Source: Parastagonospora avenae f. sp. tritici 18332-5 (Eukaryota > Ascomycota > Dothideomycetes > Pleosporales > Phaeosphaeriaceae). Taken from it: DNA of 64,000 nucleotides. The position numbers and the translations under genes are program-made. Shown here in pieces: positions 32,305-44,848 of the stretch. Where the stretch lies: assembly GCA_022559985.1 (NCBI GenBank), contig JAFJTR010000067.1, forward strand, positions 62,001 to 126,000. The letters are read 5' to 3'. The number at the start of each line of letters is the position of its first letter. Positions within the stretch are counted from its first letter, which is position 1. Below the pieces are notes generated by a model. That model had not been told where the DNA came from. It worked only from the letters and a program-made list of their open reading frames with translations, and made no database searches.

Positions 32305-35224
32305 CTACAACTTGCTTGCACCACCCATCAACTCGGCACCGGCTCCGCTGATCGCCAACTTGCCCGTCTCCTTGACCTTGGTCTGGAACATGACGGTGTT
32401 TCCAGTCTTCCACATCTCCGTGATGAGCGTCTGTCCAGGAAGCACAACGCCTGCGAAGCGGACCTTGATATTCTTGTAAGGTCCGAATTTCTGCAATACG
32501 TGCTTGCCGCTGATACCGAAGCTGCATAAACCGTGAAGAATGGGCGTGGGGAAGCCGCCAGCCTTGCTGAACTGTGGGTCGATGTGTAGGGGGTTGAGGT
32601 CGCCGCTGAGACGGTAGATGGCAGCTTGCTCCTCGGTAGTCTTCTCCTCAACGACGACGTCGGGATCGCGCTTAGGTGGTGTGTGGATCTTGGTTGCCGC
32701 ACCACGGTCTGCGCCCTTCTTTTGTCCGCCAAAGTTTCCTGAGCCACGGATGAACACCGTGCTCTCGTTGTAGAAGATCTCCTCGCCAGTCTTCGCATCC
32801 TTTGTGACAGAGCCGTATACGACGAGCCCAGCAGCGCCCTTGTCGACGACCTCGACGAGCTTGGGAACCGCGATGAGCTTCGCTTCGGTGGGGATCGGGA
32901 ACTTGCGGATCTCGAGGTATTGCTCACCGTGGAGCAACATGCGCGGGTCGAAGTTGGGGACGATCTCGGAGAAGTCGAAGGGTGGTTCGGCGTTGAAGGG
33001 AGGGATGACACCGAAAGTTGGGATGACTTGGAAGTCGTTGGAGCCCTCGTAGACAAAGGGGAGGTCGGTACGCTTTGCGCCAACTCCAAGGTCTAAGGGT
33101 ATGAGTTAGCATGGAACAAGTCTGACATATATAATGGACACTTACTGTATAGAATGACATCGCGCTCAGTGTACTCGAACGGGGTACCGTCAGACTTTGT
33201 AGCCAAAGCCTTCTTCTGAGCCTCGAGGACATCTTCGTTGCTCTTGCTGGGCTTCTTCTCCTTCTTGCCCTTGCTGGTGTTCTCCATGTTTGCCATGATG
33301 GACTTGAGGCCACTGGCGTTGTCGTAGGGGTGATCCGCGCGACCATCGTCGAAGTTGGTGATGCGCTCCCATTGCGCGAGAACGGCCTCGGGGGTGAGCT
33401 TGACGTCGACTGGGAAGCCGTGGCCTCCAGTGCGCTGCCACCTGGTTGCTGCGAACCAGCCAGAGCCCATCTCATACAGTCCACCAGTTGGCTCGGGAGC
33501 CTTGTCAGAGCAGAGAAGGACGACGAGAGGTGCGTTGTAGTCGGGCTTGAGGGCCTGGACGACCTCCTCGGGCATGATAGTACGGGTGAGAGCGGTACCA
33601 GCATTGGGTGCGACGGTGTTGACGAAGATGTTGTTCTTCTTGCCCTCGAGAGCGAGGGACTTGGAGAATCCGAGGATACCGCACTTGGCTGAGGCGTAGT
33701 TGGCCTGGCCGAAGTTGCCGTAGATACCGCTGGTGGATGTGGTGTTGATGATGCGACCATACTTCTGCTTGAGCATGAAGGGCCATGCAGCCTTGGTGCA
33801 GGAGTAAGTGCCGTGGAGATGCACCTTGTGGATGATGTCCCACTGGTCGTCGGTCATGTTGGCAAAAGCCTTGTCGCGGAGGATACCAGCGTTGTTGATG
33901 AGGATGTCGATGCGGCCGTACTTCTCAATGGCGGTCTTGACGACAGCCTCGCCGTTCTGCACATCGGCCTTGTTGCCAACTGCCTCACCGCCGAGCTTCT
34001 GAATCTCCTGCACGACGTCGTCGGGGTTGACAAGGTCGTTGACGACAACCTTTGCGCCGCGCTTGGCCAGCTGCAGACAGTAGATGCGACCAAGGCCAGC
34101 ACCCCCACCAGTGACGAGCGCAACCTTGCCCTTGAAGTCCAGCTCCTCGCCCTTGGGGTTGCTGGGCACCTTCTGGGCCTCCTCGAGCAGCTCAAGAGCG
34201 TTCGCTGGACCCTGTGGGTGCTCGGGCTTCGAGAAGTTGACAATCTCCTTCCACTTGGCCGCGACAGCGCCAGGGGTCAGAGTATCGTCAGCCTTCAGCA
34301 GAGCACCGGAGGCTCGCTCCCAGCGCAGCTTGGCAATATGACCTCCTCCAGCCTCGAATATCGCACCAGTTTCGGTGGACGACTTGTGAGTAAGGACGGC
34401 AACGAGCGGCACGATCCACTCGGGCTTGAGCTTCTCGAGGACATCAGGGGGCATGACCGTCTCGGTCATTCGGCTGGCAGCGATGGGCGCGATGACGTTG
34501 CAGAGGATGTTGTACTTGAGACCCTCCTTTGCGAGAGTCTCGGTGAAGCCAACAAGAGCGAGTTTGGCAGCTGCAAAGGTTAGCATTCAACAATTCGTCA
34601 GAACAGGCTTCGCGGATACGCACCAGAGTAGTTCGTCTGGCCGAACGATCCGAAGAGACCGGCAGCCGACGCGGTGCTGATGAGCCTTCCATACTTCTGT
34701 TTCCTGAAGTATGGCCATGCCGCGTGTGCGCACTTGTACGCTCCCTTGACGTGGACGTTGTAGATGAGGTCCCAATCCGACTGCTTCATGTTCTTGAAGC
34801 TGACATCGCGCAGGATACCCGCATTGTTGATCAGGATATCGATGCGACCAAACGCATCAATGGCCGTCTTGACAATGTTCTCTCCGTTCTCGACCGAGTC
34901 GTAGTTGGCGACCGCTTTGCCGCCTGCAGAGCGAATCTCGTCGACGACCTTGTCTGCGGCCTATACGAAGTTGTTAGCATGTGAAAGTAGATGGTGTCAC
35001 GGGACATCGCAATCGCGAGCCTCTGAAGCTCGTTTCGTGAGCTCGTGGTGACGGAAACGTACCCCGGAGCCTTTGCCCTCGCCCTTGAAGCTTCCACCGA
35101 GGTCGTTCACGACGACGTTCGCGCCGCGACTGCCGAAGAAGATGGCGTATTCGCGACCAAGACCACCGCCAGCGCCCGTAACAACAACCGTCTGGCCATC
35201 GTACCGCAGCTCTTGAGGAGCCAT
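32305..35224 (-). CDS. FOX2: Peroxisomal multifunctional beta-oxidation enzyme (MFE-2: 2-enoyl-CoA hydratase 2 / D-3-hydroxyacyl-CoA dehydrogenase)
   Basis: Catalyses the second and third steps of peroxisomal fatty-acid beta-oxidation. Exons 35224-35063, 34960-34624, 34570-33146 and 33092-32305 give 903 aa, the usual length. Two tandem short-chain dehydrogenase domains: the first with TGAGGGLGREYA, VNDLGG, NNAGILRD and a YSAAK catalytic Tyr/Lys; the second with VTGGGAGLGR, NNAGILRDKAF and YASAK. A lysine-rich linker (SKGKKEKKPSKSN) leads to the HotDog hydratase-2 domain with YRLSGDLNPLHIDPQFSKAG and FPTPILHGLCSFG. The C-terminus is SKL, a PTS1 peroxisome signal. Introns restore the SDR and linker sequence. 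A CCTCGG hexamer (FarA/FarB-type core) lies 265 bp upstream. Confidence 0.96.
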
Positions 35225-38200
35225 GTTGTGATGTGAGAATCTACTTTACGCAGACCTTGCTATGTGAGGAGAGAGGAGCTTGCTACAGCTATGAAAGAGC
35301 AATGCAGGGGTTTCGCGGGTATCAACAAAGATCCCAACAACCTCAATGAAAGATGGATATAGAATGTGGTGAATGGGAATGAGTGGGTGTGATCAGAGTA
35401 ACAGCTGGTGGACGCGACGAGGTTTTGATCAGCATCCTTGTGAAAGCCGAGCACCTCGTTTCCGGCTTCATGACGACTGACCGTTGTGCCTCGGCAATTG
35501 CTCACATGTCGACAATGTGGGGACCCCAACCCTTGGCGTCGTGCGAGCCTCATCGACTTTCACATGCCACGCTCGCCATCTCGTCTGAGTGCAGATGGAG
35601 CTTGTGATAATATGGGGCATCATGTGATGGAGTTTGGCCTGGTGAGCTTGATGTACTAGGCGCGCAAGGGTGTTATTCGTGAGAGACGAGACTGGAACGC
35701 CGGGAAGAGGTGCGCATTTCGGTACTTGCATGCACGGAAGTACTTCACTTGCATCTTTACGGTTCTCCGTATGACTGCAGTTTTCGTAAGGCTCGTCGAG
35801 AACGCGTAAGATCAAGATATTGATGTTGCGCTTCCAGTGTTCATAGCATTGTGAGACCATGTGGGGCTGGTTGATGAAACTCGAGCATCGTATGTAGATT
35901 TCGTAGGTCGCTAGGTATGTAGTAGCTTGGTATACTCAAAATCATCACTGGTCATGCCTTCCTCCCAGTTCTAAGGCTCCTGCTTCGTTTCGCATGCACA
36001 TGTCGTCCTGAGCAGTGCTTCCACTTAAAGTCCATGGATCACACGTCTTTCGCTTTCGTGCTTTACCCAGCATGTTTGCTAACTATCATCAAATCTTTGG
36101 GAAGCTGGACATCAGCTTGTAACTATCTGGACACCGAACCCACAGCAAAATATGTATTGACCGAACAGGAAAGAATTTCGGCCTCCGGTGTGCCTCGATG
36201 AATGCAAGACGCGTGTAGAATTCACAAGCGACTTTCAAGTTGTGATCTAGAATATTTGCTGTGAACGAGAAGAAACATGTTCGAGCTCTCGACATATGCA
36301 TGAATTTTCATCAGCTGGCAGCGAGTATCCAATATCACCTGAGTATGGGGGTAATCGCGGAGCTGCAGATTGATCCATTGACCACGTTTGTCTTACTCAG
36401 ATTGACCACAAATCGCGATAATCTATGTCTCCATCGCCTGTAGCTGTCTGTTAATGACAAATTCGTTAGACAACGAGTAAGTGGACCGCAGATAGACAAT
36501 ACTGCTAGTCAATAGACTCCGTGGCTCACTCTATTTCCGTCGCAAGTCGCAGCGGTTGAAAAGAATGCAACGTGAAACTGAGAGGCGACGACCCGACACT
36601 TCTGCTATGAAGACGCTCTCACCTGACCAACAACATCTGTCACGGCCCCTGCTCCGGCATCATTTGACCCATGATCCCAGCCGTACTTTCTGTGTGACGT
36701 GGAGCATCCTCCAAGGGTAGAGTCAAATGCAGGTATGTCCCTAAGGAGGATCCTGCTCTTCAAGACCTTTGTGCTGACGCACAACGTAGACTGGATTGTC
36801 AGCATCACCGTGTGGTGCTCAAAGAAGAGTATTGGGTGTGCGCAGTGTTAAGAGGCTGCCTTGTAATGCGGTGATGATGTCGCTCACGTTCGAAATTCTG
36901 CAGCGAGAACGTTGTGCTTGCCTAGCCGAAACGATATACTAATCATCGCCAACGCCATTACTAACGGGAAGCTTCTAACGCAGTGCAATCATTTTCTCGC
37001 AAGTGAAGCGAAAGCGGTGGTGATGCGCAATGCAGAGCGGGGGCATCCTTGATTCCTCGCATGACACGAGATGCAGTCTTACTTACTTTTGCATTAGACA
37101 GCTTTACAGAATCTGTTGAAGGCTGTCGAAATAAAAGGGACCTCGAATCTGATGCCATGTTGTCCGTGCTCCAAGTTGTTTTCGGTCCCTGCTTTCTGGA
37201 TAAAAGCTAGTAGCTTCGTCGTTCTGACATTGTGACATTGCAAAGTTTGCCGACGTACCAGACCCTCATGCTTGAAGATGTATCAATTCCACCTGACCGC
37301 AATGCCTTTCAGTTATTAATTGTACCGATTCCTTGTAAAATAATGTCATGTTGTGTTAGCACAGCAAACAATTTGCGACACGATCGCAGGACTGGCCCGA
37401 GCGGAAGCTTAAGCAGCTAATGGTCGTGCGGCCAGTCCTAATATGTGTTAGCTTCTCCCTCGGTGGAGTGCCATCAAGCACCCGAGGAGAGGAAACCATT
37501 TGTTGTGAGCGGTGGGAATTATGTTGTGTGGTATAGTTTGGCACCGTTTGGGGTGGGTCCCGCTCGGGATTATACTTTCTCGTGTCGCTGTCCATGTGTA
37601 TTTTGGTCGTTGAGGAGAGGAGAAAATGTCTGCAAACAATCTCTAATCTGTTTCTGACACCTTCGCGGACCAGTTTTGGTGTCTCCCGATGCCGTGTCAG
37701 CGGTAAATGTGACAGGAAGCGTGGCGGGACAGGCCGTGGTGGGTCGATTCCATCCTAGGCTTCCCAGCCACGTACATGCCGTGCTACATGTGTTGTCTTG
37801 TCAATCAGTCAAGTCAGAGCCTAGTCAGATCGACAACCGCGAATTTTCTCCCGCCGGTCAAAAGCCGAAGCGGACCGTTGTCGGTCATGTTGACTTTGAC
37901 CAGCTATGTTGACCAGCGTACGTTTTCTTTTAGTGACGGACTGTCTTGCGTCTTCGTAAAGCTAGGCCTGCTGCATCTGCTGTTGTCGAAGCTTGTACAA
38001 CAAACCCTGGTGGAGCGATGGTCTCCAGGGCTTTCGCTTCCGCTGATGACGGTCATTTCTCTTGGTGGCGGGGCGGTCTGCCATGCGAGCCATCCATGGC
38101 GTACAGCTGACCGCTCTTGCATTCAGGCATGTAATACAGGGCTGTCGCGGACTAGGATCAGTGCTTTGGACACTGATTGCATGACTGCCATTCTGCAATA

Positions 38201-38658
38201 TCTCGAAGTATTGCAGCACCCGATGCGGCTGAGCGGACTCAGGAGTCAGCTCATCACGGGAGCAATTGCAATTTGTGGTTGCGATGCCTTCTAGCCGAGA
38301 CTTGCATTGCCGGAAGGCTGCCCAACTCGCAAGCTCTCTTCGAACAAGAAAAGTGGGAGGCCAATTTGTTCGCCTGCTCCTCCAGTCAGCATTGGTGGGT
38401 GACGAATGCTGCTTGCCACGCCATCGAACTTGTTCAGGTCCAGCTGGAGTAAGGACATACGTCGCAAGACAAGCTCCAGGCAATGTACTGACAGTGACGC
38501 TCACTAAGCAGATAAATCCCGCTACCAGCAGCTAGATTGATCGCTGAGCGCTGAGTTCATAATCGCCGTACAACCGCATGCTACCGATTCCCTGGGTGGG
38601 TACCCTCTCGGTTTTCCACCAACACGCCCTCACAAACTGAGTTGGAGTGTAGCGCAGT
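35225..38658. other. Gene-poor 3.4-kb region
   Basis: The first few hundred bp form the FOX2 promoter. Beyond it I find only short frames on both strands with no domain resemblance, no tRNA fold, and no terminal repeats. Confidence 0.4.
35489..35494 (+). promoter_or_regulatory. CCTCGG hexamer upstream of FOX2
   Basis: CCTCGG is the core bound by FarA/FarB-type fatty-acid regulators of filamentous fungi. It sits about 265 bp before the FOX2 start codon. A hexamer can occur by chance, so this is only a candidate. Confidence 0.35.
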
Positions 38659-39817
38659 ATGGGGGACGACTTTGCCATGGTCAGTATCCATGGGAGGATC
38701 TTCCAGAAAATATCCGTGGACGAGAAGATATATTGCGTGCCTGTCGCAAACGATGATCGGGAAGAAGACAGGTTGACGGCCCAGCATGATATTTTTCAGA
38801 GGCTTCTTGGAGCTTCTTTCGTTTCTTCCACGATCAGATTACGGGATCCAAACAGCATCCTCGATTGCGGTTATGGTGGTGGCGACTGGTGCGTCCAGTT
38901 TGCGGAAACCTTCGAAGATTGCAAGGTACGCTTCGACCCGGGTGTTATTGTGCGGGTTTCTTCGCGCAACGAGCTTGCATGGGTTCATGCTAATCGCGAC
39001 AGGTCACCGCCATCGACATCTTCCCTATGTAAGGTGCCTACGTATTAAGTACGTCCGGAACCCAGGCTGACACAATGCTTCACGAGCGCAGGGGGCTTCC
39101 AGACCAACCCGATAATCTGGAGCTCTTTAGCTACAACCTGAACGACAGACTCAACGACCCCGAAGTTTTCGAAACCAGGCCGTACGACCTCATACATTCC
39201 AGATTCGTTGCACCTGGTATCAAGAAGACCAGATGGGCGTCTTACATTCGGGATATGAGGGTGCTGTTGCGGCCAGGGGGGTGGGTCCAGTTAGCAGAGT
39301 ATCATCTTCACATCCAGTCGAACAGCGGGCGACTGACAGAACGCTCTGCAGTGTATCGCTGGTGGCAGGGCTATGCTAGGTCAATGACAGATTTACAGCG
39401 TGACCCGAGGGTAGCCCCAAGGCTGCAAGAGCTCGTTGCGGCAGCGGGTCTGCGGGACGTCCAAACGGATTACAAAAGACTGCCTATAGGAGGTTGGCAT
39501 CCAGGTGCGTAGTCTCCCGAATTGTTGCTTTCCGTCTAGGTACCAAAGGTCGCATTTGGGCCAGAAGGGCTTCCATCAAGGATCGAGCGGACCTCTATCA
39601 AGATGATGAGTACACAGCTGATGGCCTATATACAGATCCTGTACAGGCTGGAATTGGTCGGGACGCGGTTGCCGTGGTTGGCAACCTTCTCGAATCGCTA
39701 GGCTTGTGGCCTTTCACTGCATATCTTGGCTGGACCGCTGCGCAGTTCGATTATCTTATCCAAGAGGTTCGCCTCGAGCTTCAGGATACTGAGCTGAACC
39801 TCTATCTTCCCATGTGA
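38659..39817 (+). CDS. LaeA-like SAM-dependent methyltransferase
   Basis: Member of the large fungal LaeA-like/Methyltransf_23 group; substrate unknown. Exons 38659-38925, 39003-39028, 39092-39504 and 39636-39817 give 295 aa. Near the N-terminus is DEKIYCVPVANDDREEDRL, then motif I in a variant form NSILDCGYGGGDWCVQFAE (DxGxGxG), VTAIDIFPMGLPDQPDNLE, FETRPYDLIHSRF, YIRDMRVLLRPGGWVQLAEY (RPGGW signature) and the C-terminal ESLGLWPFTAYLGW with LQDTELNLYLPM. Exon 2 is only 26 nt. For the last intron I chose 39505-39635: it restores GGWHPDPVQAGIGRD. A 35-nt alternative (39505-39539) also keeps frame and would insert 32 residues. It stands alone, with no cluster enzymes next to it. Confidence 0.82.
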
Positions 39818-42502
39818 GTCAGACGCGTGCTTTGCAGACCGATCGCAACTAAAACAATCCAGCCACATTGTCTCGGGTCGCAGATGACGACAGGTTTTCC
39901 TTGCTTGCTCAAAGGTCGTCCACCAGTGGCAAAATCGGGTGTATAGAGCGGCGATTCGAGTATTTCTCCAACCAGATAGCGGCCGAGGAGGGAGTCCTAT
40001 GGCATGCATGAATAGGATGCTCATGTGAACTGATCAACAATCCCTGCATATGTGCTGCCGCCATAAGGCCATGCTTGCGCCAGTGATGCATCCTAATATG
40101 CTGGTACTGCACCTTCTCGGCGTTTGCTCTTATGCACTCGTTTCTTGCCGGAATTTCTTCCCGTCTCCTACGTTTGCTCTCGAGTCGCTGTAGTACTGAC
40201 TTCGCAGTGTAGTTATTGGTCATAGAGACGGTGGAGCCAGGCGACACTTTCGTGTCCAGTTCGTGCTCGATGAGGACCATTGAGTATTATGCGGCGATGT
40301 CTTGACGATGCGTTTTCATATCCTGTATTCGAAAAATAGCAAAAGGGGGTGGTGGTGGGTGGAGGGCAGGTTGCGCCTCCAAGACTCGTCACATCGCGCC
40401 ATTGCGACGGAGCTGAAACGTCTGCGGATACACGGGAATCACCAGTCTCGATGTGTCTCCATTGGATCCTACTCGCCGGTGGATAGTGTAAAGGCGTCTC
40501 GGCTACAGCCCATTTGTAGAGGCAACGACAGCGAACGTCATCTAAAACGGTGCCGTTAGATTCATTCTCTCGCGCAGTAACAGCCTCAGTGTGATTGAAT
40601 ATGCTTACTATCCCCCCCCCTCGATGTCGGCTACGCTAATAGTGTCTATAGAACCGGTAGTGGACTGTTGTTCCCCGCGCTTTTCGCGGCTCTCAGCTGT
40701 TGGCCTGCTCGCGCGCTTCGATAGGGACAGTGAAGGAATGGTGTAGCGTCCACTCAACACTTTGCACTCCCTCACATAATTGCACGTTTAGTCTGTACAT
40801 GGGCGGGTTCGTGATTGAAGGTAGTGTCTGAGCATAGGGTAAAGGATCAATGGAAGATGTTGCCATCAAGGGTCCAAGTAGAGGAGGAAAGAGCAATCAC
40901 CACCGACGTCAAAGCAAGCTGACGGTCAATACGTCTCCAGTCTGTGCGGAGGGTGCCGATGGCACGTCAAAGTGTTCATAGGCCGTCATAATTGGGTCCT
41001 GCTGTCATCCCAAGCCTTTACACCGGCAGTCTGGTAGCGAATGCATTCCTGGCGCCTCCAGCCCAGCACCCACGATCCACGACTCAGCGCCTTTGCCGAT
41101 GGGTGTCATCTCTGCCGAGTGAGATTCGGCATGCCGACTCTACGGCTCTCATCTGATCTTAAACGGCTTTGCATCGCTGGATGTCCCATTGCGAAACATC
41201 GTCTCAAAATGGAAGTCAACATGTATGAGTATTCGGCCCCCAAAACCATGTCCGAGCACCTCGTTTGGCATGGGCCTGGAATTGCCAACTCCCGAGGTCA
41301 ACACGTGAGACTTAGCGCATGTGGGCTGCTCGAGCCTTGCACAGCCGCTTCCGCGAAGCAAGTGCTGCAGGCCGTAACTCGGCGCCATTCATGGCTGCAA
41401 ACTGATTTCGCGATCCTCCCACTATTTGTCGATCAGAGGTGTTTTGTGAGAGCACGATCGCTACCAAGCCCTACCAACATTAATTTCTGTACGGCAAGTC
41501 GGACCTTTCCAACCAATTCGTTGAACATACACTCCACAAGCTCGCCGCATAGGTACATCTAGTAGAAATCTGGCGTTGGGTTGTGCAAGATTCGCGGCAG
41601 GCAAGCGCGCTTAAAAATGCTGCAAACCTCGAACCCTTCTTCCAAGGTTCTGGAGCTACCACCTGGGCAAATTCACATGATCGCCGTGCATGCCGGCACA
41701 AATACTCCTGACGCACTCGAGCCAACAAATCGACGATTCCTCATTTCCTTCCACCACACATAAGAACATGTCCATCAACTGTATCACAAATGCTGCAGGC
41801 CGGCATTTTGCATAAATAGGATACGTTTGGAAGCAACACTGACGTGTGAGGAGACACGCACCAAGCTTGCCTGATGACACGCAGAGAATGAATTGTTGAA
41901 AGACAACTTCTCCAAGCTGTACTCCATAGGTGGCCATGCATGGCCATACAACTGCGCATTTCTGATGATGCACAGATGATGAAGCATTTTGGGATGTCTT
42001 ATGGTCGTCCCCTGCTCGGCAACCGTGCTCTAGCTGCAGGCAAAAGATCAAGTAAATGTAACCTTGGAACAGTTCCATGGCCATTTCTTGAGGGATGAAC
42101 ACGAAATCATGCCTTGGCGAGGCATATACAGCACTCGTCTTTGGATTTAAGCCTTTTACGCATCGAACTCAAAGCTTGCTCGAGCAGTTTACAGCAGTTC
42201 GTAACTCAATAGCAGCATGAGCAACTCCGGTATCCCTCATTAGGCTGATCGCGATAAACTACAGGCGAAAAGCGCTTAGTGGCCGCAAGCGACATCATCA
42301 CCCCGATGTTCTAACCGGGCTCACGTCCCCTCAATCCCCGCAAGAAGCTTCAATTTGCCGTAGATTGGTTCCCCGGCCTATAGTAGATGCATCGGCGGAG
42401 GGGAATATCTAGCGCTCCGGCATTGAGCCATTCGCCACCAGCCACCACGCGCTATACAAATAAGTGTACCTGCTACACTGATCGTCAGGAACGTCTCTAA
42501 TC
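39818..42502. other. Gene-poor 2.7-kb region
   Basis: Contains a 123-codon minus-strand frame at 40280-39909 with a basic stretch (ESKRRRREE) and a 173-codon plus-strand frame at 41041-41562. Neither shows a domain, signal peptide or supporting introns. A run of nine C lies near 40612. The last 200 bp are the CE16 gene promoter, with a TATA-like TATACAAATAA about 50 bp before the ATG. Confidence 0.4.
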
Positions 42503-43741
42503 ATGTCTTCTTCATGGTCTTTGCGAATGCTTCTCGCTAGCTCAGTGGCTGGTGTCGGACTAGCTGCCCAATCGTCCTCATGCTGGAGGAGCGGACAATT
42601 CGAAACATTGGTAACGTTCGGCGACAGCTACACTGATGAAAACCGGCTTGGATACTTCATCAACAACAACGGCTCGGCACCCCCCATTGGATGGGATGGA
42701 GGAGTAGTACGTGATTCTTGACCGTTACCCCTTCACTTCTACTCGTATGCTGTATCACTACATGACTACTGCATGTAGACACAGGATGGGGACTGGAATG
42801 TCCTCCATCCCATCAGACCAAAATATCAGACCGAGATCGTTGTAGCATTTGCTAACACGAACCAGGGCTTTGCAACTGCATCTGGAGGTCTTTCATGGGC
42901 ACGATACGCCGCAATTTACTCCAGCGCAACTTTGTACAACTACGCGGTCTCCGGTGCCGTTTGCTCAAATCAAGTCACGCCTCGACTTTTCGCTGCCATT
43001 AAAGCGCCATTCCCTGACATCGACGGCTACGAGCTTCCAGCCTTCATCGCCGACTCCAACTACACCACGGCCAACGGCACCAAATTCTTCACCGGAACAC
43101 CCGACAACACCGTCTACGCCATCTGGATCGGCACCAACGACCTCGGCAACGATGCCTTCTTAACCGACAGCCAGATAAAAGGCAAAACCGTCGCCGACTA
43201 CATGGACTGCGTGTACGGTCAGATCTCGAGACTGTACGCCAACGGCGGCCGCTACTTCGTCATCATGAACCTAGCACCCCTGAACCTGCTGCCTCAATAC
43301 GCACTACCCGAAGACGGCGGCCTCCCAGCAACCCAGTTCTTCCCTACCAAGCAAGGCATGAACGCCACCGCCATCAACGGCCGCATGCACGAGACCGTCG
43401 CCGCGTTGAATCAAGTCTACGAGTATCGCACGCCGTATGAAGTCACGTTCAACCAAACGTGGGACGATATCAACGTCGCTAGTTTTGACGTCAATTCCCT
43501 GATGACGGACATCTATCATAACCCTGCGAGATATCTTAATGGCACGGCGCCTCCGAATGTCCAGGGCGTAGTGAAACTATGCGATGCGCAGACGAGTGCG
43601 AATTGCACGCTGGCGGATAGCCCGGATAGTTATGAGTGGTATGATCCGCTGCATCCGAGTGAGCAGACGAGCCGCGTCATTGCGAGGGAGTTTGTGAATG
43701 TAATTGCGGGTAATAGCACGTATGCGACGTACTGGGGCTAG
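42503..43741 (+). CDS. Secreted GDSL/SGNH acetylesterase (CE16-like)
   Basis: Predicted extracellular esterase removing acetyl groups from plant xylo-oligosaccharides or related sugars (carbohydrate esterase family 16). Exons 42503-42706 and 42866-43741 give 359 aa. A signal peptide (MSSSWSLRMLLASSVAGVGL then AAQ) is followed by block I LVTFGDSYTDENRLGYF (Ser nucleophile in GDS). Then ATASGGLSWARYAAIYSSAT, LYNYAVSGAVCSN, block III IWIGTNDLGND, and the C-terminal catalytic dyad in WYDPLHPSEQ. Many sequons (NGS, NYT, NGT, NAT, NQT, NCT, NST) fit secretion. The 159-nt intron is longer than average but both flanks are in frame and match the family. Confidence 0.9.
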
Positions 43742-44848
43742 AAATATCAAGTCGGCTTGGTGGTGTATGTAGGATGTTGGTCTGTAAGTCTTGTTTGCAG
43801 ACGGCGCTTCTTCGTGGAAGATCAACTATCATAGCACTGCCACGGCATTAACCTGAATTTAATATGTGCACCACTCCGTCTCCTCTCAAGTCCCTCCACT
43901 AAGACACTGCATATCTTAGTCCCCGCCTCGGCCAGTCTTTGCCTCTGTAGACTTTCGGAAAGAAACTATGCAGATTTTCCGCACCGAAGTACTTGTATTT
44001 GACGCTCTTACCGGCAACAACCCCAGAATACCAGGACTGGCACCCTTGGCAGTTGACGCAATGCCAAGTTTGGTAGGTATCGTCTGAAAGTTGTCGAAGT
44101 GAGCATTGGTATGACTTGCAAAGACTGAGGTTATATGTTGCCTCTATCTCTATGTGAGGAGAATCTCCTCCGCTTTTCATAGTATTGCGAATCGTGATCA
44201 TCTTGTGAACCTGTGACTGGTCCGGCCGTGGCAGATTGTTGAAGAAAAAGCACACCACTTAGTGGCAAGGTTCTCATGATGATCGCTATCTGAAAAGGTC
44301 AACAGCCGCAACTCCTCAAGCTAATCCAAGGATCTTCTGGCTTTGTCACTGGCTGCACCAACCCAGCCATATAGCGCGCCCGCTTCAGTGCCGGCATCTC
44401 TGACGTGCCGGAACTGAGAACGAGGGTTTCGAAACATTCGAGTATGAGGGTTGTGGCTACAGCATCCCTTGGATCTCGCGGGTCGCAGTCCCGGGCTTGC
44501 TCAATGTGACTGAGAAGATCTTGTTCTCTGTCAAGGATGCTGGGCTCAGTCACGCCGGCTTCAGCATCGATAAAAGCAAGTTGTCGACGGATCTCTATGG
44601 CTGGTGCAACAACAGAGGATCTCCAGCGCATTATCCCAAGGAAATATGTAGAAGAGTCTTACTGTGAGAGCTGCCCCAGATCAACACACTTACGCGTCGC
44701 TGAACTCCGGCTGTCTTATACAGATATGATTTGTGCATATACAACGCTACAGACTAAAAGTACGATCCTCTCTCACACAATCATATACAACAAAAAGATG
44801 AATAATGTTTGAGATACCTTAGTAGTTCCCGAATTAACCCCCCGCCCC
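43742..44848. other. Intergenic region with possible decayed coding fragments
   Basis: Besides the 110-codon frame at 44631-44299 listed separately, a minus-strand frame at 44201-43899 (about 100 codons) has a Cys-rich segment WHCVNCQGCQSWYSG but no recognisable family. The two frames may be fragments of one old gene. Confidence 0.3.
44299..44631 (-). CDS. Hypothetical protein fragment, unknown
   Basis: A 110-codon ATG frame with balanced amino-acid use (EPSILDREQDLLSHIEQARD, ATTLILECFETLVLSSG). It reads like a helical protein, unlike the shadow frames around it, but I recognise no domain. It could be an exon of a longer gene or a remnant. No clear intron joins it to the neighbouring minus-strand frame. 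Confidence 0.3.
   Translation of the reverse strand: MRWRSSVVAPAIEIRRQLAFIDAEAGVTEPSILDREQDLLSHIEQARDCDPRDPRDAVATTLILECFETLVLSSGTSEMPALKRARYMAGLVQPVTKPEDPWISLRSCGC

Noticed and set aside
33813..34583. 256-codon plus-strand frame across FOX2
   Set aside because: Antisense shadow of a biased coding exon; FOX2 sequence on the other strand is unmistakable.
39909..40280. Minus-strand frame with a basic stretch resembling a bZIP region
   Set aside because: The basic stretch lacks the conserved Asn/Arg spacing and there is no leucine zipper after it.
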